NCBI RefSeq assembly: GCF_013359945.1 | Contig: NZ_JABWCS010000220.1 | Span: forward strand, 267,414 to 331,413 | Source of the DNA: Paenibacillus agri | GTDB taxonomy: Bacteria > Bacillota > Bacilli > Paenibacillales > Paenibacillaceae | DNA length: 64,000 nt | Reading direction: 5' to 3' | Shown: positions 16,686 to 25,566 of the stretch, in pieces | Numbering within the stretch: the stretch's first letter is position 1 | How the letters are laid out: every line of letters begins with the position of its first letter | Notes under the pieces: model-generated | The model's input: the letters and a program-made list of their open reading frames with translations, nothing else | Told to the model about the DNA's origin: nothing | Databases searched by the model: none | Made by a program: the position numbers and the translations under genes

Positions 16686-17080
16686 TGAGGAACAAATGGC
16701 TGTGGGCTGCATTATTTATTATCCCGGCCGTGGAATTATTCGGGTTTATCTATGTTGCAGATTTTCTCGGCGCACCCAAAACATTGCTGCTGATGCTGAC
16801 AACCTCAGTGATCGGCCTTGTGATGATGCGATTTGAAGGAAAGAAAGTGCTGCAGGACAGCAAACGGCATGTGGAGGAGGGGCGTGTCCCCGGCCGCACC
16901 ATGCTGGACGGCTTATGTATTTTTTTCGGCGGGCTGATGTTGATTCTGCCGGGCTTCATCACCGATATCATTGGATTTACACTGGTGTTTCCATTGACAC
17001 GGCCGTTATATCGGACCTTTCTCCTGCGATGGATTGAGAAAAAAATGAAGAACGGCACCTTCACGTATTACCGCCGATAA
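16682..17080 (+). CDS. fxsA: FxsA-family membrane protein
   Basis: 132 residues. The ATG overlaps the TGA of the thioesterase gene (ATGA), with AAAGGGGGG upstream. Three or four membrane helices and the family signature (LPAVELFGFIYVADFLG-like start, then LILPGFITDIIGFTLVFPLTRPLYR) identify FxsA; the B. subtilis counterpart is YtwI. In E. coli FxsA relieves F-exclusion of phage T7; its normal role is unknown. Position before ytvI matches B. subtilis. Confidence 0.9.
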   Translation: MMRNKWLWAALFIIPAVELFGFIYVADFLGAPKTLLLMLTTSVIGLVMMRFEGKKVLQDSKRHVEEGRVPGRTMLDGLCIFFGGLMLILPGFITDIIGFTLVFPLTRPLYRTFLLRWIEKKMKNGTFTYYRR

Positions 17081-17230
17081 TCGGCTTGGCCTGACGGGCT
17101 GTGCGGAGAAGAACGCATAGTCCGTAAGTCTGATCATTCGTTGTGAATGAAGCAGGAGAAGAAGAAACGATAGAAGCAATAGGGATTAGTTGTAATTTTG
17201 TACCACTCATAAAATGAATTTTCGCGCGTG

Positions 17231-17280
17231 CAAAAGGCCCCCATCCTCCAGAATTGTGGAAGAACAGGGGCCTTTTGTTC
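17231..17280 (+). terminator. Terminator after fxsA
   Basis: CAAAAGGCCCC pairs with GGGGCCTTTTG around a 25-nt loop. It is symmetric, so it could act on both strands. Confidence 0.8.
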
Positions 17281-17450
17281 AGAGTCCGTGCTCTTGCTAA
17301 GAGCAGATTACGAGATAATTAAAGTGAAATTAATATTCAAACAGAAGACCGCGTGTTTTTTTGGTGAAGTTAGGATTTAGGATGCAAGCTTCCTAGTACC
17401 TGCACCTCTATTTTTAACAGCGAAAAATGGTCTATCCTCCCAAATAAGAG

Positions 17451-17624
17451 CATTTTTGTACCTTATTTTTCGAAAAAATAAGTAAATGAGGGAAATAAGG
17501 GCATTATTGTATCTTATTTACGAAAAATCATGCTGAAAGGGGCTATTGTGGAAGAATTAAGGTACAATATTGCCTTTAATCTCCACCTAACCCATAGCTG
17601 CAAAAGATTTAAGGTGCAAAAATG
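17451..17624. repeat. Four-arm intergenic element, sub-family B, copy 1
   Basis: 174 bp between terminal inverted repeats CATTTTTGTACCTTA (17451) and TTAAGGTGCAAAAATG (ending 17624). A second, inner pair (GCATTATTGTATCTTA at 17501; TTAAGGTACAATATTGC at 17557) is nested inside. The copy at 41258-41430 is near identical in layout. No ORF. The flanks 17281-17450 and 17625-17911 hold nothing else I recognise. Confidence 0.8.
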
Positions 17625-17911
17625 TCCTTAATTACATTTCGGTAACATTATAATTCTTCGCCTAGCCTAAGAATCGATGTCGCTCCGGTGAGGATAGCAC
17701 TTTTGGTTGCACTTGCCTTTAGATTTCTTATATTTTACTGCTTGTAGTGGTTTAAATCTAGAGAAAACTATGTTTGCGGCTGGATTCCCTATAGAAAGCT
17801 TTCAGGCGAACGCTTTCGCTCACACAGTTTCCGATTACTATTCTCAATCTCCGATCTTCACCCCCGATCTATGCATCATCCATCTTTCCGCAGTATTCCC
17901 GCTTACCGCAG

Positions 17912-18236
17912 CATACCCCACGTTCCGGGGCATACCCCACGTTCCTGGGCATACCCCGCACTCCTGAGCATACCCCGCGTATCTGAGCTACCCCGCGTTT
18001 TAGCTACCCCGCGTATCTGAGCTACCCCGCGTATCTGAGCTACCCCGCGTTTTGAGCTACCCCGCGTATCTGAGCTACCCCGCGTTTCTGAGCTACCCCG
18101 CGTATCTGAGCTACCCCGCGTATCTGAGCTACCCCGCGTATCTGAGCTACTCCGCGTTTCTGAGCTACTCCGCGTTTCTGAGCTACCCCGCGTTTCTGAG
18201 CTACCCCGCACTCCTGAGCATCCCACACTTTTCTCA
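17912..18236. repeat. 18-bp minisatellite, about 18 units
   Basis: Tandem units of CTACCCCGCGTATCTGAG with TATCTGAG/TTTCTGAG variants. The first four units are 19 bp with a CATACCCC start, and two units are shortened (16 and 17 bp). Because 18 is a multiple of three, several frames stay open through the array and would code for hexapeptide repeats (for example GSSDTR on the minus strand or SYPAYL on the plus strand), but none has a ribosome binding site and frame shifts occur at the short units, so coding is unlikely. Confidence 0.9.
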
Positions 18237-18314
18237 TCGTTTCTTTCCATCCATACTCCCATCTTCATTTTCATCCTATCATTTACTTTGCACGCTCTGA
18301 GACTGCTTACCTTC

Positions 18315-18437
18315 ATTGGAACCAGTCCGTGACCATGGTTCGCATGTGCTGGGCATTAGCCTGCAACAATTTGCGTTCACCGGAGCGAGCCCATGACTAT
18401 GGTTCACATGTGCTGGGCATCAGCCTGCAACAACTGG
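18315..18437. repeat. Two ~60-bp direct repeats next to the ytvI 3' end
   Basis: Both units contain CATGTGCTGGGCAT-AGCCTGCAACAA. The beginning of each (CCGGAGCGAGCCCATGACTATG in unit 2, read in parts) resembles the ytvI end region CGGAGCCGACCGCTGACAATG, which suggests that the units arose by duplication of the gene's tail. Confidence 0.6.
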
Positions 18438-18440
18438 TAT

Positions 18441-19556
18441 TTATCGGAGCCGACCGCTGACAATGTAGTTGTGCAACACGTGGAAAACACCGGCCCGATT
18501 GAAAGCATTTAACATCACAAGGAGGACAGGGCCGAGTATCAGTCCCAGCATCCCAAACAGTTGAAGGCCGGCGAACATGCCGATCAGCATGGCGAGCGGA
18601 TCAAGCCCGACGCTGCTGGCGAGGACCTTCGGCTCCAGTACCTGGCGGGTAATGAGAATGATCCCGTAGAGCACCGACAGGCCGATACCAAGTGCCAGAT
18701 TGCCGGTCATGTAGGAATAGACTAACCAGGGAATCATAACGATGCCCACCCCAAGATAGGGAAGCAGATCGACAATACCGATCATGAGCCCGATAGCAAA
18801 CGCTGACTTCACACCCAGCACCACTAAACCGGCAATGACAATGACTGCGGTGATAGAGATCAGGATAAACTGTGCCCGGATGTAACCGAACAATGCCTTG
18901 CGCAGATCCTGCCAAATATCCGAGACGGGCTTGAGCAGCGGCGCAGGCAACCATTTGGTTATTCGACCGTTATGACGCTCCCAACTGGTGCTGAGGAAGA
19001 ATGCAGCCAGGACGACCACAACGGTAATGGTGCCGACGCTGGGCAGGGCGGAGATCAGTTTCAGAATGATGTTGAAGAACCCTGTCACGAGTTGGGTCAC
19101 AGCGTAACCGACCGTTTCGGTGGTACGGCTAATATTGCTGTCGATGGTGGCGTGATAGCCGGGATTGTCCTGATAGAACTGGTTGATTTGGTTGATAATA
19201 TTCTGAATACTGGCGTTGCGGCTCCAGGATAGTAACAGTTCCCGCCACTGGTCAGTATGTAAATTGAAGGTCTGCAGCAGCACGATCAGCTCCTTGACGA
19301 GCCGTGTAATCAGTGCGGTCAGTACCAGAGCGGTACCTCCAATATAAAATAGCAGCGACAGCGAGACGGCGAGCCACCCGGGAAGCTTTAGATCCTTAAG
19401 CAGAAGTACCAGCGGGTGCATGATATAGGCGAGCAGCCAGGCCAGCAGCAGAGGGTAGAGGAGGGGGAGCAATACATAGGTGGCCAGCACCAAGATGACG
19501 GCAGCCAGAACTACCCACAGGCCGCGCAGGACTCTTTTTAGCACCAGTCGGTCCAT
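18441..19556 (-). CDS. ytvI: Sporulation membrane protein YtvI, AI-2E transporter family
   Basis: 371 residues. The ATG at 19556 has a near-perfect AAAGGAGG site. Seven to eight membrane helices, with the large soluble segment after helix 3 (about 95-165) and the family core GIVDLLPYLGVGIVMIPW and VLEPKVLASSVGLDPLAMLIGMFAGLQLFGMLGLILGPV. YtvI is a sigma-E-controlled protein in B. subtilis; the transported substrate is not known. Position between fxsA and citZ is conserved. Confidence 0.85.
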   Translation of the reverse strand: MDRLVLKRVLRGLWVVLAAVILVLATYVLLPLLYPLLLAWLLAYIMHPLVLLLKDLKLPGWLAVSLSLLFYIGGTALVLTALITRLVKELIVLLQTFNLHTDQWRELLLSWSRNASIQNIINQINQFYQDNPGYHATIDSNISRTTETVGYAVTQLVTGFFNIILKLISALPSVGTITVVVVLAAFFLSTSWERHNGRITKWLPAPLLKPVSDIWQDLRKALFGYIRAQFILISITAVIVIAGLVVLGVKSAFAIGLMIGIVDLLPYLGVGIVMIPWLVYSYMTGNLALGIGLSVLYGIILITRQVLEPKVLASSVGLDPLAMLIGMFAGLQLFGMLGLILGPVLLVMLNAFNRAGVFHVLHNYIVSGRLR

Positions 19557-19955
19557 ATGTGGTACCTCCTTTTCTCTGGCGCAAGGGTAACCTTGCAGGA
19601 TGGGAATGCTCGTACTATGTATATTCATGGAGCAACGATAAAGACTAAAAACAGCAGATGAAAAGGATGAAAAAATCGCCCCTATACACTGAAAGCGTAA
19701 TCATGAAACAGTGTTTCATATTTATTTTTCTATCTCTCCGATAAAATCATTTGATGCGCGGGTAAGCTTCCACGTTGTTCACATAACCGTCAAAATCCGT
19801 TATGATGATTATATGATGTACTTCGAGGCGTTTCTTTCTCCGCATACGACCGTTTTTAATGCCTTTATTACCTAATGTTTTAATCCTTCAAATTGTAAAT
19901 GTTTTCATGAACCCTAATGGCGTTTATACCCTTGTTGGCAAAGGAGAGATGTACT
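19557..19955. promoter_or_regulatory. Divergent ytvI/citZ control region with a perfect palindrome
   Basis: 399 bp without a gene. A perfect 17-bp palindrome, ATGAAACA-G-TGTTTCAT, lies at 19703-19719, well placed as an operator for citZ or ytvI; the binding protein is not identifiable. TATGAT-like -10 candidates occur around 19800-19815. No riboswitch-like fold is evident. Confidence 0.5.
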
Positions 19956-21068
19956 ATGACAGCTATCAAAGGCCTGGAAGGCATCGTCGCAACCACTTCT
20001 TCCATCAGCTCGATTGTGGATGGTGTGCTCACGTACCGCGGGTACGATATTGACGATCTTGCGGAACATGCTACTTTTGAAGAAACCGCTTTTTTGCTAT
20101 GGTTTGGCAAGCTACCGACAGCCGCTGAGCTGCAGGTGTTGCAGCGTGATCTTAGTGCATTCGCACCGGTTCCGGAGCAGGTTATTGCCCAAATGAAGCT
20201 GTATCCCAAAGATGCCAGCACAATGGCTGCACTGCGTTCTGCGGTCTCAAGCCTCGCCCTTTATGATGAGTCGGCAGACGATATGAGCCGTGAAGCTAAC
20301 CGAATCAAGGCGGTGAAGCTGCAGGCACAAATTCCGACTCTTGTTGCTGCACTGTCACGTATCCGCAAAGGACTGGAGCCTGTAGCACCGAAGGAAGGCG
20401 TCTCCATAGCCGAGAACTTCCTGTATATGCTCCGTGGCCAGGACCCGGATGAGATTTCTGTCAAAGCGCTGGACACTGCGCTGGTGCTGCATGCTGACCA
20501 TGAGCTCAATGCGTCCACTTTTGCTGGGCGTGTGACTGTAGCAACCCTTTCAGATATCTACTCTGGCGTTACCTCCGCGATCGGTGCCTTGAAAGGCCCG
20601 TTGCACGGTGGAGCGAATGAAGCCGTTATGAAGATGCTGGAGGAAATTGGCGGTATTGAATCCGTAGAGCCTTACGTGCGCGGCAAGCTGGAGCGTCGTG
20701 AGAAGATTATGGGCTTCGGGCACCGTGTCTACAAGAACGGAGATCCTCGCGCCAAGCACCTGATGAAGATGTCCCGGGAGCTTGGAACTATGAAAGGCAA
20801 TACTGAGCTGTACGAAATGTCAGTGAAGATCGAAGAATTGATCACCGGCGAGAAGGGCCTGAGACCTAACGTCGATTTCTATTCCGCTTCCGTCTATACC
20901 CAGCTGGGCATTGAGCGTGAACTGTTCACGCCGATCTTTGCCATCAGCCGGACATCGGGATGGACAGCGCATATCCTGGAGCAATATGAGGATAACCGCC
21001 TGATTCGTCCGCGTGCAGAGTACACCGGTCTGCTAGAGCAGACATACGTTCCGGTCGACGAAAGATAG
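19956..21068 (+). CDS. citZ: Citrate synthase
   Basis: 370 residues; the ATG at 19956 follows AAGGAGA by 8 nt. Catalytic segments are intact: PLHGGANEAVMKML, GFGHRVYKNGDPRA and NVDFYSA. It condenses oxaloacetate and acetyl-CoA at the entry of the TCA cycle. First gene of the conserved citZ-icd-mdh cluster; a small GC hairpin sits between it and icd, so icd-mdh may be tuned separately. Confidence 0.96.
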   Translation: MTAIKGLEGIVATTSSISSIVDGVLTYRGYDIDDLAEHATFEETAFLLWFGKLPTAAELQVLQRDLSAFAPVPEQVIAQMKLYPKDASTMAALRSAVSSLALYDESADDMSREANRIKAVKLQAQIPTLVAALSRIRKGLEPVAPKEGVSIAENFLYMLRGQDPDEISVKALDTALVLHADHELNASTFAGRVTVATLSDIYSGVTSAIGALKGPLHGGANEAVMKMLEEIGGIESVEPYVRGKLERREKIMGFGHRVYKNGDPRAKHLMKMSRELGTMKGNTELYEMSVKIEELITGEKGLRPNVDFYSASVYTQLGIERELFTPIFAISRTSGWTAHILEQYEDNRLIRPRAEYTGLLEQTYVPVDER

Positions 21069-21069
21069 G

Positions 21070-21098
21070 GCGGCCTTGCAGGCCGCTCCTCTCTTTTA
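21070..21098 (+). terminator. Hairpin between citZ and icd, weak terminator or attenuator
   Basis: GCGGCC-TTGCA-GGCCGC followed by TCCTCTCTTTT. The tail is interrupted, so partial read-through into icd is likely. Confidence 0.5.
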
Positions 21099-21180
21099 GT
21101 AGAATTAGAGCCAAGCGTACGCGCCGTAATTTTTAAAGTATATGATTCATATCACAAAATATTGGGAGGAGTACACACAA

Positions 21181-22476
21181 ATGTTGAAACTGGAAAAATA
21201 CGAATTGCCGACAGAGGGCGAACAAATTACGATAGAGGACGGCAAGCTGGTTGTTCCGAATACGCCGATCATTCCATTCATTGAAGGCGACGGCACAGGC
21301 CGTGACATTTGGAAAGCCTCCAAACGAGTACTCGATGCTGCGGTAGCTAAGGCTTACGGCGGTTCGAAGCAGATTGCCTGGTACGAAGTTTTTGCCGGCG
21401 AGAAAGCCTTCAATACATATGGTGAATGGCTGCCGAACGATACACTGGAAGCGATCCGCGAATATATTGTAGCGATCAAGGGTCCACTTACGACGCCAAT
21501 CGGCGGCGGTATCCGCTCCCTGAACGTGGCCCTGCGCCAGGAGCTGGATTTGTATACATGTCTGCGTCCAGTACGTTATTTTGAAGGCGTGCCTTCCCCT
21601 GTAAAACGTCCTGAACTGGTAGATATGGTTATTTTCCGTGAGAATACGGAAGATATTTATGCTGGTATCGAGTATCAGGAAGGTTCGGCAGAAGTGAAGA
21701 AAGTGATCGAATTCCTGCAAAAAGAGATGAACGTGAACAAGATCCGCTTCCCGGAAACTTCCGGTATCGGCATCAAGCCAGTATCCTCCGAAGGTTCCAA
21801 GCGCTTGGTGCGCGCTGCTGTAGAGTATGCAATCAAGCACGGACGCAAGAGCGTTACGCTGGTGCATAAAGGTAACATCATGAAGTTCACCGAAGGTGCC
21901 TTCAAGAACTGGGGTTACGAAGTGGCTGAACAGGAGTTCGGCGATAAAGTATTTACCTGGAACCAATATGATGTAATCAAGGATCGTGATGGCGAAGCTG
22001 CTGCGAATGCGGCACAGAAAGAAGCCGAAGCTGCTGGCAAAATCATCATCAAGGATGCCATTGCGGACATCGCGCTGCAACAAGTGTTGACTCGTCCTAC
22101 GGACTTCGATGTCATTGCAACGCTGAACCTGAATGGTGACTATCTGTCCGATGCACTGGCTGCGCAAATCGGCGGTATCGGTATCGCTCCAGGAGCGAAC
22201 ATCAACTATGTGACAGGACATGCTATTTTCGAAGCGACCCATGGTACAGCTCCTAAATATGCAGATAAAGACGTTGTAAACCCAGGTTCGGTTATCCTCT
22301 CCGGCGTTATGTTGCTTGAGCACCTGGGCTGGCAGGAAGCGGCTGATCTGATCTACAAAGGCATGGAGACTGCAATCAACAACAAGACAGTTACCTATGA
22401 CTTTGCCCGCTTGATGGAAGGTGCTACTGAGCTGAAATGCTCCGCATTCGCTGACGAAGTTATCAACCACATGTAA
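21181..22476 (+). CDS. icd: Isocitrate dehydrogenase (NADP+)
   Basis: 431 residues; ATG at 21181 after GGGAGGAG. Substrate loop (GIRSLNVALRQELDLYTCLRPVRYF), phosphorylation-loop equivalent, and the coenzyme region ATHGTAPKYADKDVVNPGSVILS are present. It oxidises isocitrate to 2-oxoglutarate. The Lys and Tyr around KPVSSEGSKRLVRAAVEYA fit the NADP+ type. A 445-codon open frame on the other strand is a composition artefact. Confidence 0.96.
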   Translation: MLKLEKYELPTEGEQITIEDGKLVVPNTPIIPFIEGDGTGRDIWKASKRVLDAAVAKAYGGSKQIAWYEVFAGEKAFNTYGEWLPNDTLEAIREYIVAIKGPLTTPIGGGIRSLNVALRQELDLYTCLRPVRYFEGVPSPVKRPELVDMVIFRENTEDIYAGIEYQEGSAEVKKVIEFLQKEMNVNKIRFPETSGIGIKPVSSEGSKRLVRAAVEYAIKHGRKSVTLVHKGNIMKFTEGAFKNWGYEVAEQEFGDKVFTWNQYDVIKDRDGEAAANAAQKEAEAAGKIIIKDAIADIALQQVLTRPTDFDVIATLNLNGDYLSDALAAQIGGIGIAPGANINYVTGHAIFEATHGTAPKYADKDVVNPGSVILSGVMLLEHLGWQEAADLIYKGMETAINNKTVTYDFARLMEGATELKCSAFADEVINHM

Positions 22477-22548
22477 GAGTGCTGCCGGTGACAGTCATGG
22501 ACGAATCAGTCCGGCTGTCCCGTCAAAACCGATCTAGGAGGATAAACG

Positions 22549-23490
22549 GTGGCTATCAAACGGTATAAAATTACAATCGTGGGTGCCGGGTTCACCGGTG
22601 CTACCACAGCACTTATGCTGGCTCAGAAGGAGCTTGGTAATGTGGTGCTGCTTGATATTCCCCAGCTTGAGAATCCGACTAAAGGCAAAGCACTTGATAT
22701 GATGGAAGCCAGTCCTGTGCAGAAGTTCGATAGTCAGATTACCGGTACGTCGAACTATGAAGATGCCGCGGATTCTGACATTGTGATCATAACAGCGGGG
22801 ATTGCCCGTAAGCCGGGAATGAGCCGTGATGATCTAGTCAACACGAACGCCGGGATTGTGAAATCAGTATGTGAAAATGTGAAGCGTGTAGCCCCGGAAT
22901 CCATCGTAATTATTCTGAGTAATCCTGTGGATGCTATGACTTATGTGGCTTATAAGACCCTGGGATTCCCGAAAAATCGCGTCATCGGACAATCCGGTGT
23001 GCTGGATACCGCACGCTATTGTACTTTTATCGCCGAGGAGCTTGACGTCTCTGTTGAGGATGTGCGCGGTTTTGTACTGGGCGGCCATGGCGATGATATG
23101 GTGCCGTTGGTTCGTTACTCCAGCGTCGGCGGCATCCCTATCGACACGCTTATTCCAGCAGAGCGCATCGAAGCAATCGTGCAGCGCACCCGTGTGGGCG
23201 GCGGTGAGATCGTCAACCTGCTGGGCAACGGTAGTGCCTACTACGCGCCGGCGGCTTCGCTGGTGCAGATGACTGAAGCGATCCTTAAGGACAAGAAGCG
23301 GATCATTCCGGTCATTGCCCTGCTGGAAGGTGAATACGGCTATGAGAACTTGTTCATGGGCGTTCCTACACGGCTTGGGGCTGGCGGGATTGAGCAGATT
23401 TTTGAACTGGAGCTGACTTCTGAAGAGAAGGCCGCATTGGATAAATCGGCAGAATCCGTACGTGACGTAACGAACATCATTACAGTCTAA
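22549..23490 (+). CDS. mdh: Malate dehydrogenase
   Basis: 313 residues with a GTG start after AGGAGG. The NAD-binding GAGFTGATT, the catalytic pair region (NPVDAMTYV; GQSGVLDTARY; GGHGDDMVPLVRY with the active-site His) and the Arg-rich loop are as in LDH-like malate dehydrogenases. It completes the citZ-icd-mdh cluster and is followed by a strong terminator. Confidence 0.96.
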   Translation: MAIKRYKITIVGAGFTGATTALMLAQKELGNVVLLDIPQLENPTKGKALDMMEASPVQKFDSQITGTSNYEDAADSDIVIITAGIARKPGMSRDDLVNTNAGIVKSVCENVKRVAPESIVIILSNPVDAMTYVAYKTLGFPKNRVIGQSGVLDTARYCTFIAEELDVSVEDVRGFVLGGHGDDMVPLVRYSSVGGIPIDTLIPAERIEAIVQRTRVGGGEIVNLLGNGSAYYAPAASLVQMTEAILKDKKRIIPVIALLEGEYGYENLFMGVPTRLGAGGIEQIFELELTSEEKAALDKSAESVRDVTNIITV

Positions 23491-23514
23491 GTTGCGGTAA
23501 ATGTTGAAGTGAAG

Positions 23515-23553
23515 AGCACCCGAAAGCCGTTGAAGGCTTTCGGGTGCTTTTTT
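23515..23553 (+). terminator. Terminator after mdh
   Basis: AGCACCCGAAAGCC pairs perfectly with GGCTTTCGGGTGCT, then TTTTTT. Confidence 0.93.
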
Positions 23554-23596
23554 GTATATAGAAAGCGGCTCAACTCCCTATCAGTGCTGGCCAAAA

Positions 23597-23678
23597 TAGC
23601 TTCGTAAAACCAATTCAGTCAAACCAACTTCGTCTACCAATTTTGTCTGAGCAATTTCGTCAAACAACTTCGTAAAAA
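23597..23678. repeat. Degenerate 13-14 bp tandem repeat, six units
   Basis: Units of the form CAACTTCGTAAAAC / CAATTCAGTCAAAC / CAATTTTGTCTGAG follow one another without gap. Confidence 0.6.
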
Positions 23679-23715
23679 CAGCCGTTTCAGAGGATTGAAG
23701 CTCTTGCAAAGGCGC

Positions 23716-23898
23716 TAACGGACCCTATGGTCGTTATTTATACATTAAGCTGCCCTTGGAATATGTAATGGACTCAGGTGACGTTATTTCCTCCCAAACA
23801 GCGGATTTTTAACCGGATTTCTGTTCATAGGGTCTCTGGAGTCCTTTATTTTCCTAAAAGTGGCCGGTCGGAGTCAATAACGTCGCTGGAGTCCGTTA
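23716..23898. repeat. Four-arm intergenic element, sub-family A, copy 2
   Basis: 183 bp, the same length as copy 1. Forward arms TAACGGACCCTATGGTCGTTATT (in two parts) and TAATGGACTCAGGTGACGTTATT; inverted arms GGTCTCTGGAGTCCTTTATT and AATAACGTCGCTGGAGTCCGTTA. The homologous tail GATTTTGAGATAGATC follows at about 23925. It sits between mdh and the CRISPR array. Confidence 0.8.
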
Positions 23899-24104
23899 CA
23901 ATACGAAACACGAAGCGAGTACTGATTTTGAGATAGATCGCAAAACAAGGATTTTGAAAAAAGATGGAGAATCTTGAAAGAGGAATATGGCGATGCCAGT
24001 CACGCTATCACTCAATTTGCATATGAGGCTATGGACTTTGTACGTTGCAAATGGCAGTGCGAATGTATAGCTCACATAAAAATCCCGGGTCCTCCGCACC
24101 ACGA

Positions 24105-24225
24105 ATATTACATTAATTGTATATTTTTTTGTTGGTAAAGTGTGGTTTTATCCTTTGGACTGGAGTTAATGAGTAATTTTTCGCCCCAAATAAGGTATTT
24201 TACCTTTTTATAGGTGAAAATCGCT
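24105..24225 (+). promoter_or_regulatory. Probable CRISPR leader
   Basis: AT-rich, gene-free 120 bp directly before the first repeat, on the side opposite the decayed repeats. Repeat decay at the far end and intact repeats here place the leader on the left and transcription left to right. 23941-24104 holds only a weak leftward open frame with no ribosome binding site. Confidence 0.6.
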
Positions 24226-24912
24226 GTCGCTCCCCATGTGGGAGCGTGGATTGAAATCAGCAGGGAATTGAGTTAGAACGAGAGAAGGAGGTCGCTCCCC
24301 ATGTGGGAGCGTGGATTGAAATATAGTTTATATCAAGTCCGTCATAGTCGTAATCAGTCGCTCCCCATGTGGGAGCGTGGATTGAAATGATGGGCAAAAA
24401 TTAAGTTCGCGAATAGTAGAAGTCGCTCCCCATGTGGGAGCGTGGATTGAAATATTTTGATAGGAGTCATAGCCGGATCTTCAGCCTCGTCGCTCCCCAT
24501 GTGGGAGCGTGGATTGAAATTTGCGGGTAATCGTGGAGAAAACAATGCGATTCCGTCGCTCCCCATGTGGGAGCGTGGATTGAAATGGGGTATCAGGAGG
24601 CATACCTAACCTATCTGCAAGGGTAGCTCCCCATGTGGGAGCGTGGATTGAAATCTGATGGCTATGAACGAGAAGCAGGAGCAGATTTAGTCGCTCCCCA
24701 TGCGGGAGCGTGGATTGAAATACTTTCAGGTGGTCACCAATAACCCGGACGTAACCAGTCGCTCCCCATGCGGGAGCGTGGATTGAAATCGAACTAAGCG
24801 GATCCAGCGCTGAAGTTATGACGTCGCTCCCCATGCGAAAGCATAGATTGAAATTGAGCAAATGTCTGAGTAACTAATTTAGAAGCATTGTAGCTTCCCA
24901 TGTGGGAGCATA
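24226..24912 (+). CRISPR. Type I-C-like CRISPR array, 10 repeats plus one truncated
   Basis: The 32-bp repeat begins GTCGCTCCCC, has the inner palindrome GCTCCC/GGGAGC and ends GGATTGAAAT, the subtype I-C pattern. Repeats start at 24226, 24291, 24357, 24422, 24489, 24555, 24623, 24690, 24758 and 24823; a 24-bp degenerate one starts at 24890. Spacers are 33, 34, 33, 35, 34, 36, 35, 36, 33 and 35 bp. Repeats 8-10 carry ATGC for ATGT, repeat 7 has one change at position 3, and repeat 10 and the last have several, so the trailer end is at the right. No cas gene lies in the window. Confidence 0.97.
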
Positions 24913-25063
24913 GCGCTCCCCCACCACCAACCCTCTGCCCAACACCTCCTTTTCCCAAACAACCTTCCAATTTCAGCCCGATATCCTTTTCTTGGCTATT
25001 GATATTGGGTATAATTGATAGTGATATAACTTTTATCACAATGAATACAGGAGGAGGTAGATT

Positions 25064-25492
25064 ATGGACGGGAAGATTTTGTTTTTCTTACATATGATCG
25101 GGACTCTGGCGTTGGGATTTTATCTGGTGCTGCCTTTTATTCTGGGCCGTGCGGAGAAGCTGTCACCAGCTGCTAAAGAAGGTACGCTCAGCGCGATTGG
25201 CGGATTTAACCGTTTTGCCCAGTATGGATTGGTTATTCAACTACTGACTGGTGGTTACATGATGACCAAAGGCGAGTACTCCGTACCGTGGATGATTATC
25301 GTAGTTGTGCTGTTGCTTGCGATGTTTGCCCTGGGTGGCATTATGAGCAAGCCGCTGCGTCTGGCCGCTGCCGGTATGCGCGAGAATCGTGATGTCTCGG
25401 GCGAGACTGCGAAAATCCGTACTATGAGTGCACTATTAATGGTGGTTCTGTTATTGATGGTGTTCTTCATGGTGTACAACCAAATTATCTAG
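25064..25492 (+). CDS. Four-helix membrane protein of unknown function
   Basis: 142 residues with a strong AGGAGGAGG site. Hydrophobic segments at about 5-26, 50-68, 76-97 and 119-139; N-terminal helix MDGKILFFLHMIGTLALGFYLVLPF contains a His that DUF2269/CopD-like cytochrome-type membrane proteins also have, but the match is too thin to name it. It stands alone between the CRISPR array and an SDR gene with its own terminator. Confidence 0.7.
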   Translation: MDGKILFFLHMIGTLALGFYLVLPFILGRAEKLSPAAKEGTLSAIGGFNRFAQYGLVIQLLTGGYMMTKGEYSVPWMIIVVVLLLAMFALGGIMSKPLRLAAAGMRENRDVSGETAKIRTMSALLMVVLLLMVFFMVYNQII

Positions 25493-25520
25493 TTCTGCAT
25501 GGAACAGATTGAAAGCGGAT

Positions 25521-25566
25521 AAAAGACCGTTACTTGTGAGCATGGCTGACGAGAGGCGGTCTTTTT
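25521..25566 (+). terminator. Terminator after the membrane protein gene
   Basis: AAAAGACCG pairs with CGGTCTTTTT around a loop of 27 nt. Confidence 0.7.

Noticed and set aside
17903..18316. Leftward open frame of 137 codons made of SSDTRG-type repeats (and overlapping frames)
   Set aside because: It is the 18-bp minisatellite read in frame; there is no ribosome binding site, other frames are equally open, and shortened units break the frame.
21133..22470. 445-codon open frame antisense to icd
   Set aside because: Same artefact: full mirror of a biased, highly expressed gene, with no start signal.
23896..24102. 68-codon leftward open frame before the CRISPR array
   Set aside because: No ribosome binding site and it overlaps the tail of the A-type repeat element; more likely spacer.
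24354..24861. Leftward open frames with repeated HMGSD / PAWGAT / TLPHGER peptides
   Set aside because: These are CRISPR repeats translated; not proteins.
23500..25060. cas genes next to the CRISPR array
   Set aside because: Looked on both strands; only mdh, repeats and an unrelated membrane protein are present.
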